This document shows, in pieces, positions 56,201-64,000 of a DNA stretch of 64,000 bases (its first letter is position 1; each line of letters starts with the position of its first letter). The position numbers were made by a program, and so were the translations under genes. The notes beneath the pieces were generated by a model that ran no database searches, was not told the origin of the DNA, and saw only the letters and a program-made list of their open reading frames with translations. The stretch comes from Linanthus parryae. Lineage: Eukaryota > Streptophyta > Magnoliopsida > Ericales > Polemoniaceae. The stretch is from NCBI GenBank assembly GCA_023055425.1, contig JALGPY010000004.1:111083504-111147503 (forward strand), written 5' to 3'.

Positions 56201-59200
56201 AAGGATCTGGAAGTGGTGATGATGATGAGGGCAGTGGTGGATTGAGGTTTTGGCTTGGAGTACTAATGTGGCGCACTAGTAGCCATAGTAATGCTGGTGG
56301 CTGCGGTAAAAAATGGGGTTTTCAGTGGAGAATTAATGCCGGTGGTGGTGGTGCCGTGGTGGTACTCTACGTGGTGGTCGTGGTGGTACTCTACGTGGTG
56401 GTGCCATGGTGATACTCTACATGGGCGATAATTAGCTGTACTAAAGGGTAAAGCTGGAATTTCATGATAGAGATTGACGGAATCATAGTTCTCGAATCGG
56501 TATTCAGATAGTGAATCATCGAATGGAATCGTGAATCGTAAAGATTCAGCTTGCAATATTTTTATGTGGATATAATGAAATATTTCATAATGCTTTAACA
56601 TTGGTGAACAAGATATTTATATTTTCACAAACAGAAAGCTCAAATCAATAGAAACTCGCATCCATAACTAGTGATTAGGAGTTTCGCATATCTAAAAGAT
56701 AAAGAATAATCTAGATATAGATAGGCATGTGGAGCAAGGAACTATAAGATGCCAAGGAGATTGAAAATAATAGAAAACCATTAGCCTTGGACTTGAGAAA
56801 ACTGCACTAGTAATTTAAAACAAATGCGTGTTGCAAAACAGACAAATATAGGAAGTAATGTAGGAAGCATTATTTCTGAGACTGATGCTGCAACTCAATT
56901 AGAGGTTCAGATGAATCGAAGGTGAATCGTAGCATTGGTCTGAATCGCAACTGAATCGTAAAATTCGGACTCTTGAATCGGGATTCAAATTTTTTTTTGT
57001 CCATTAAAGATTCACTAAGGGATTCACATTTTCATGGGTGAATCGAGTCGAATCGTAGGATACGAATCTTAAATCGTTAGATTCTGACAACTATGGACGG
57101 AATGCATTTTCATCCAAGCCGTTAGGCAAAGGGTTCTTCTTGTCCAATAGTTTCGCAAAAGTAGTAGTTTCTGACTTTTTTCAGCTTAGATGTAAGGGAT
57201 TGGTAGTGCTAGGATTAACAGTGATGGGATGATAGTGTTGAGACGATAGTGATATGATATGATACAAGTTGGTGTTAGGTAGATAGCAGAATTTGATGGG
57301 ATTAACCAATGATTTGACCGAATGACCCTCGCTATTATTAACATCAAATTCCACAACTTTACTAATGTCTGGGCAGTTGGGACTTTCAGAAGGTATAGTT
57401 AGTCCTGTGTTAGAGGGATTCACAGCAATTGAAAAGTGGGACCACAAAAAAAGTAGTAGTATTTTGTATTTGCTCAATTAAACACTATCTAGTGTAATCT
57501 CATCCCATACTAGTCAAGACAAAAACATACAGGCCCAAAGGGTATGTAAGTAAGGTATAAGCATAGATGGACTTGGACTTGGAGAAGTCTTAATGATAGT
57601 AAAGGGATTTTTGGAAATTCCATCCTCATACCATACACTAAAGGATTTTGCGTCCCTGTCCAACACCCTTTAAGGTTGTCACATACACTACAAGGGCAGG
57701 GATGGGAAAGTCCCCATTAGGTTCGAGGAAATTGACACCCCTACTTATATGATGAATTTCTGTGAGATATTGTCGTCATGCTTGATGTGGAAGAAGAGGC
57801 CGTAAACAGGAAACTCGAGTATATAATGCGGAAATAAAATAACCCAAAAGAAAGTTCGGCAGGACTAAGGTTCCTGTGAACAGGGATGGATTCTAATGAG
57901 TAGCATCTCGTAACCATAGCCCAAACAAGAGACAAGGTGGAAGTGGTTTCTGGCTCGTTAGAAGAATAAGGAAACATCGCCCTGATTATTAAGAAGCTAG
58001 ATTAATTATGTCTCTGGCAACCTCAATTCTGTTGAGGCTTACTATTGGTTACACTCAAATGATGCAAGTTATTGAAGCGGAAGCAAAATAAGAAGGGAGA
58101 GAAACTTACACTACAACATTTTCTGACTCAGGAGATTTCTCATGGTGATCACATTTAGGTTTGGAGCGATCTAAATCTAGTACACCTTCTGAAGGCGATT
58201 TCATTTCCAGATCATGCTCAAGCTCTTTAGGACATTTGTTTGAAGCTACCTCTGGTTCCCTCTCCGCAATATCCTTTTGTTTAGCAACTGGGCTAGAATT
58301 ATCATCCTGCACAAAGAGCACCTCCTACATCAAATTAGATTAACACAATGTTAAGCAGATAACACATAGAGGTTACCAGGAGGAACTGCAGAAATACAAT
58401 TTATTATGGAATACTTCAAATATTATACTAAAAAATAATAACGAAGTAAGGCGAGCAAGAAAAAACTAGTCAACTCAGCTATTGAACTGATTAAAAGTCC
58501 GCAGAGTTTCGGTACAGCAGACCTCTTCATTAGCTTATAAAAGCTCTTGTTTCTTACAAAAGAAAATGTGGGCTCGGCTCCATTTGCGGAGCTTTCCTGT
58601 GAACTCCGAAAATGAAGCAAGAAAAAGCCCATTGCACTATTGCAGCATGCTTCCTAATGTTCTAGTCTGGTATACTATGCAAATAATCGTTTTATTTTTA
58701 TCTTTTGATGAAACATCATTCATTAGCAAGAACAAAGACGAGGTACAGCAGGTCCAAGATGCAACAAGCAAACGTGAGCAAACAACAAGTACATATTCGC
58801 GTTTTCCGGAGCTCTATGAGCTTTACGAACGAACATACAGTCAGCTTTAGTTTTATTACGAAATGCGAATCGAAGGTCTGTTTCCTTGATTCTCCCAAAA
58901 AGATGCACATCCTGGTAGGCCGGACTGATCCTACCCCTTCAATGGTCAGTCTTTTTGTGTTGACATACACAATATTTGAAGTGAGCACAGGTGGCAACCT
59001 CTTTGTGGAACCCGAGTAATTTTCCAATGAACCAATGTTCACAAGTATCAATATGGTAAATGAAAGGATGAACAAAGATTGTTGGCTTTTAAGATCCAAC
59101 CGAGCAGAATTTCTCTAACCAAACTCAAAACACAAGTTTACAAGTGATGAAAAACTTACTTTTGTTTCGACAACTTCCGAGGACAACTTGTCATAATAAC

Positions 59201-59514
59201 TTGGAGATTCCGTCCTTTCATTTTCAACAACAATCTTCAGGCCGGAATCAACAGTATTTACATCATGGAGTCTTACGTGGTCATCATGATAAATCCTTTC
59301 GTCAATTACCGGACGTTTTTCAGAGACATCTTGGATATTAGTTGATGTTTCTTTGACTGTGTCTACTTTTTTTTTCTGAACATTTTCACACTCGCTGCTC
59401 GCAGAATTTCTCATAAGCTCCTGAAAAATATTCTTCACCGTGTAATAAGAACCACCCACGTGGTTCTGAATAACACTGACAGTAGGAAATTTTCCTCCAT
59501 TCATTGCTCTGTAC
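53239..59514 (-). CDS. At3g52170-like DNA-binding protein, 3' part (three exons)
   Basis: Exons 59160-59514, 58110-58324 and 53239-53353 join in frame to 228 codons. The first visible exon carries YRAMNGGKFPTVSVIQNHVG followed by GSYYTVKNIFQELM. This helix-turn-helix-like module resembles, from memory, the N-terminal region of Arabidopsis At3g52170, annotated as DNA-binding. The middle is acidic and Ser/Glu-rich. The C terminus SVWGNIKSLAGGIINLWKKF is an amphipathic helix, then TAG at 53239-53241. The first exon begins with one nt completing a Lys codon, so upstream exons exist; none was recognised up to 64000. The middle exon has two possible acceptors, 18 nt apart (exon start 58324 or 58306), both in frame. 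The last intron is 4,756 bp and carries two hAT elements. Confidence 0.72.
54365..54460. mobile_element. MULE-like end fragment, GGGTAAAAGACA type
   Basis: GGGTAAAAGACAAAAACTACCCCTATTTTTAGG matches the inverted-repeat start of the MULE at 24859-26428. No matching opposite end was found downstream, so it is a truncated or disrupted copy. Confidence 0.45.
55164..56149. mobile_element. hAT element with ACACGACCCG subterminal repeats
   Basis: Ends TAGCGCTGGCAAT and ATTGCCAGCCCTA are inverted repeats (one mismatch). The 8-bp duplications GGTAGAGG at 55156-55163 and 56150-56157 are perfect. Both flanks inside are dense in GGGTCGACACGA/ACCCGACACG units. The 986-bp element has no transposase; the interior CT-rich part (55440-55740) may be captured host 5' sequence. 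It lies in the last intron of the At3g52170-like gene. Confidence 0.88.
56484..57095. mobile_element. hAT MITE with GAATCG subterminal repeats
   Basis: Begins CATAGTTCTCGAATCGG and ends CTGACAACTATG (inverted CATAGTTGTCAG). Perfect 8-bp duplications GACGGAAT lie at 56476-56483 and 57096-57103. Both subterminal zones are rich in GAATCG/CGATTC units. 612 bp, non-coding, same intron as the previous hAT. Confidence 0.85.
57104..58085. other. Intron sequence, nothing recognised
   Basis: Remainder of the large last intron of the At3g52170-like gene. No additional element or exon is supported. Confidence 0.45.
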
Positions 59515-60056
59515 CTGCAAACAAAAAGGAGCAATTAAGCCAATCCACAAAGAAAATGCTATAAACAGTACCTAAAAGCAACAACACATTTAAATGGATT
59601 TCATGACAATGCAATACTAGGCTATAACAGGATCATCCAGTTTTTAGCCTCCCAGTCCGAGGATAAGAAGATGAGACATATTCCAAAGATTAACTACTGG
59701 TGCCAAGGCTAAGAAGAGAAAGCAAGCAAGAGAACTCGACCACACCATAACCATTTTTAAATGGGCTTGTTCACAAATGCGAATAGATACGAGAATAAAC
59801 AAGAAGAGGGAGAAGATATCCATCCCAAGGTATGAAGCATAAGCATCCTGTAGGTTTTGTTCACAAGAAAGCAAATACTTCCATCTTATTTAATGACATT
59901 GAGCATGTCGAAATGCATTAGCTTGGTCTTCTACTAGTAAATAGGCACATCGTAATCAACAAATTCAGTTATCTATTTAGATAACTGTCTTACCTACTGT
60001 TTGCTACCTTGTATAGGACTCCCATCCAACTAATCCTAACAGATAGCAAGCGGCTA

Positions 60057-60102
<46 letters not shown>

Positions 60103-62259
60103 TGATTACAACGCCGTTTCATCTTCACTTCTTTTCCCCAAAGCCTCTGGCTGATCTCGAAATAGAAGTGGTCAGGTAGAAAATCAGCGGCAAACTACGG
60201 ATGTTGGCTGTATATCAGGTACCTTTTCGATATGAAGCTTTCAGGGTCTTCTCAGTGCTGGTTTACTAGCCCTGCACTGGCTCTGTTTAGATTTTGCAGA
60301 GATGGTATTGCTGAATTATTTGAGAATACTTTTTTAGACAATAATCCAATTAATTTATTTTACGATACTATTTTTAAAATGGTAACCTTTTAACTTCCAT
60401 AGACAAGATATTGATTGTTAAAATTTTAAATTGCTACTACATTCTGGTGTAAGAAGTTAGCATTGTTGAACTGTTAAATTACGATTACTTTAAACAATCT
60501 TTTAATTGCACCCCTATTTCTAGAAGGGCCTGCTTTGCTTGAGATATACTCCCACAATTTTCTTATATAGTTTCTTTGTTAGATAGCTTTCGGATGGTAG
60601 CTTAGGTTCCTTGATTGCCTGTAAATTAAATAACGAACTAATGTTTCTTGACACCAATTAAGTATTGACAGTTGGAAAATCCCCGCTACATCTTATTCTA
60701 GTAGGAAGCAAACATAACATAACCGTGTTAAGTGATTAATTTTCAAAATTTCTAATCTTTAAGAGATCATTATGTAACTTTTTTTCAATATCCACATCTT
60801 TATGGTTTTCTCATCAAAAGAACACATCAATGGTCATACAGGAGCAGTATCTCGCGAGAAGCCAGGAAATAATTTAGCTTCTCTTACGGCTTCTTTTTCT
60901 TCCTAAAACTCCTGGCTAGTACTGTTAGAACATAAATGACACGATAGAAATGTACATCACACGCTCCTTGGGGAACCTGTAAGAAAAAGTGACCTCTTAA
61001 TGTTCTGGGCGGTTAAAGAAGACACAAGACCCTGCAAGCATCTTCCTTGAACACATAAAATAATCCAGTGCAATGTTAGGTTGTATCCTGAAATGATTAG
61101 TAATATGAATTAGCATCCTTCACCACTATCCAAGTGAAAATGACACTCTACAATAGGCTTTAGTCTTTCTGAATACTCCTTGTTCTGTGAATTATTGATT
61201 TCATGTGAACTAAGTATCCACTTTCATTAACCAACCTTTAAAGCAACTATAAAACTAACAATAGAATCTGTACCCTACCCAGTACAAGTTTTCGCTACGA
61301 CCCGAAAGGATAAAAATGAGACATGATTCACGCAGCAAAGGCTACGGTTTGGATCTGGCAAAGTTTAAGCAGTCATCTATCTACAGAGCAATTACGGTTC
61401 CTAGCATTATGTTGAACATTTTCAAATTTCGTTTGTAAGTTGTAACTCTCTGAGACATTTTCGTCTGATCAGCGAAATATCTGCAACTCTGTTGATGTAA
61501 GCTATTTTGCCAAAGCACGTGTGTTTGATTCTTTCTCGTTCTTCTTCGTAGTTCATGACTAAATTAACCTCTAATTTTTCTTCTAAAATAAGCCTGATAT
61601 GAATTAACCATCGGCTCACTATCTTAAAAACTGTAATGAAAAGAGCTCAGTTTTGGGTCAGTCCAGTAATTCCTTAGCACGCCAAGCATCTATCAGCAGT
61701 GAATAAAGAAAAAAATTGCATCTCAATTCCGGATTGCAAAATGGCTTGATATAATCAATTTAACCACCCCTTAAAGCAACTACAAAACATATCGTTAACT
61801 TCTAATCTTGAAAATTTCTTCTAAAAGAAGCGTGATATCAACAATCATTTGGCTCACTGTCATGAAAAGAGCTCAGTTACAGGACAGTCCAAAGATTCCT
61901 TAGCACGCCAAGCATCCATCAACGAATGAAGAAAACCTGTGGAAATTTAGAGTATCATGGGGTTGCTATTAAGATCAAGGCCGTATGAAATTATAACTTA
62001 GCCCCTTCTTCTACAGACTGCCAACCAAGTAGCCAATGTTTTCCTTCATAGACGTTTCTTTAATGCTACCCCTTTTAGCAAAGATATCACTTAGGTTTGA
62101 TTTGGTCGTGTCAACTCTTACTTTCACTAGGCAGGTTCAGCATGCTCACCCCCTAATGTCTGCCGCCCTAAACCTGAACTGACCAACTCCTCTTAACTAG
62201 TGCATCCAATGAACTAAAATATATTGTCTCACAGAGATATTGCACACCCCAGGTAGTAA
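59515..62259. other. Probable intron or intergenic sequence of the At3g52170-like gene
   Basis: No exon with the expected upstream sequence of the family was found on the minus strand. 60064-60100 is a poly(A) run. Two related phrases, TCCTTAGCACGCCAAGCATC at 61672-61691 and 61899-61918, lie in a direct repeat of about 100 bp. Confidence 0.4.
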
Positions 62260-62705
62260 GGGTGAGTTTGGGAATGCTTCTGCTGCCAGCACAGCTGCTT
62301 TTCGACAGCAGAAGCAGTTTTAGTGTGTTTGGTAAAAATAAAATTTCTGCTTTTCCGGACAGTTTCTGCTGTCCCACAGCAGTTTTCAGGAAGCAAGGGG
62401 GGAGATGCTTTTCCAGAAAGTGCTTTTGATTAATTTATCTACAACCGATTTTGACCTTACAATTTTTTAAAATATCAATAGTTATCTTTCCGGAAATGAC
62501 ACGTGTCATATATTTTTGTCATTTTACCCTCTCACAGCAACTTCACAGTTAATTTTACCAAACACAAAATTACTATATCAATATTTCACAGCAGCTTCTA
62601 CATAATATTTACCAAACAACATTTTATCAAAAATTCACAGCAGCTTTCTATAGTGTTTTCACACAGCAGCTTTCTACCACCGCCACAGCATTCCCAAACT
62701 AGCCC
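62260..62705. mobile_element. Tourist-like (PIF/Harbinger) MITE
   Basis: Inverted ends GGGTGAGTTTGGGAATGC and GGGCTAGTTTGGGAATGC, flanked by TAA on both sides (62257-62259 and 62706-62708), the target duplication of PIF/Harbinger. 446 bp with repeated CAGCAGCTT/CACAGCAGC motifs; no coding sequence. Confidence 0.85.
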
Positions 62706-62708
62706 TAA

Positions 62709-64000
62709 GCTTGGTCTCAGACCGTATCAATATAGAGTCTCAAGCAGGACGGCACTAGAAAGCAACACCAATGGAAGGCATGAAGAAGTCAGGATCATCC
62801 TCACTTAGCAGCCTAACAGCATGCTCATACATAAAGCACCCATCAATCTTCTGCAAATAACTTATTCTTGAGTACAAAAGATTTCAGTAAACCTCAAAGA
62901 CAGATTCCTAATATGAAGCAGTCCACCAGTACCATCCCAGAAAAGAGTTCCACTGAAACTGTTGACCTTAGAAGGAAATCCCCCTACCTTCACCTACCTC
63001 GAGACCATCTACCAAAATTCCAAAGCTTCTTACTTGATGCTTCAAGTACAACAATTAGAAGCCACACAGAGTGAAGATCACATTCTGAAAAGACACTGAA
63101 AGTGAGAAAGATATTAAAAAGAAAACGGGTGTGCACCAAGTACTCAAGTAAAAAGTTGACCAATCTGCCACACAATCAAAGTCACAAGTATGTGATTGAT
63201 CAATCTACCACGTTTCAAGGTTATATTGCCGCATTTGATGCGAGATCTAACAAACTTGCGTTCACCTCAACTATATCGAACCGCTACCAGGCCTCATATA
63301 GCAAGCAAAAGTCAGAAGCTCACAATACCAGGCTTAAACCCTCCACAGCAATAAAGCACACATTAGAGCAAGAGCGCCTTGCCTTGAACTCTGTGAGATA
63401 CTGAAAACAATCTCTTGGAAAGCCATTAAATAGATAGACAAAACAAGCCGTAAATATGCGCACACTGATTAAGCCAACTCCTTTAGATGATCCAATCTTC
63501 AGATCTCATGCCAAAATGGCACTATGGCGAAAGGTACCAAAATAACTGGCAAGCTTTCTTTGGAGCTTGGACACAAAAATGTCGGCTTCTTCAACTATCT
63601 AAGTTAAATAATTCGTTGCTAATTAGGCAGGAGATCCTTTTTATTTAGAAGCATACTAGAGGATTCTAAACTGATATTAGCAGTCAACAACCCAAAGAAA
63701 AGTTCCAACTTCCAACAACAATTTGCAGACATCAAACAGTAAGTGAATTGATCTGAAGATGTTCAACTTTCCCATATACCATACATGTCAATCAGACAGG
63801 GACGAGCTTAGTAATTATGCATCTAGTCGCATTGTAAACACACTTTTAATTTAATCAGATTCGAACCTCAGACTCAATATTCGGGTCCGCCATTTGAGAT
63901 GGCAACCTAAATTGACAGAAGCCCCTGTTTTTGTAGCACTTATATCCATCCTCAACACTCTTTTAGCTATAATTTCAACCAGTTTCCGCTCAGAAAAAGT
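62709..64000. other. No gene recognised to the right edge
   Basis: Short open frames on both strands show no protein family features. It may still be intron or flanking sequence of the minus-strand gene ending at 53239. Confidence 0.4.

Noticed and set aside
1..64000. CRISPR array, bacterial operon or organellar insertion
   Set aside because: No regularly spaced repeats, no bacterial genes and no plastid or mitochondrial gene sequence were recognised.

Overview
This window is nuclear DNA of a flowering plant, most likely a eudicot. The genes have plant intron/exon structure and plant-specific families are present: a CYP724-type P450, a pollen-type pectate lyase, Tekay chromovirus, DUF4283 LINE, and MULE, hAT, Stowaway and Tourist elements. 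No CRISPR array, operon or organellar gene is seen. All coordinates come from reading the sequence by eye; no alignment or search was run.

Layout. 1-3071 (minus) holds the first 305 codons of a cytochrome P450 of the brassinosteroid-type CYP85 clan; it runs off the left edge. 3072-6927 is intergenic with a short SINE and a small MULE-like MITE. 6928-21880 is a four-layer nest. A MULE with 9-bp target duplications (TSDs) was hit by an 828-bp hAT (7559-8386) and by a 12.4-kb Tekay-type Ty3 retrotransposon (9059-21501), whose leader was in turn hit by another hAT (12612-13509). 21925-28032 is a related, older solo LTR carrying a SINE, a mariner/Stowaway-like element and a second MULE. 28416-33698 is a LINE bounded by perfect 15-bp TSDs, with ORF1 open and ORF2 broken. 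34000-36040 (minus) is a decayed pseudogene of the ER-stress sensor IRE1. 36613-41042 is a gag-only copia-like unit between about 1-kb direct repeats.

The right third is gene territory. 43329-49348 (plus) is a complete six-exon gene for a 208-residue acidic protein of unknown function; one intron is a textbook U12-type AT-AC intron. 49604-51704 (minus) is a complete four-exon pectate lyase gene, 385 residues, whose first intron carries TRIM LTRs and extra copies of its own splice acceptor. 53239-59514 (minus) is the 3' part of a gene like Arabidopsis At3g52170 (DNA-binding); its last intron holds two hAT elements. Its first exons were not found, so it probably extends past 64000.

The genes do not form a functional cluster. 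What the window shows best is layered transposition, with most insertions bounded by readable TSDs, plus unusual splice sites: GC-AG in the P450, AT-AC in the 208-residue gene and a duplicated acceptor in the pectate lyase. I found no convincing new biological system. The items most worth following are the U12 intron, the IRE1 relic, the acceptor duplication, the gag-only repeat unit and the short SINE family.
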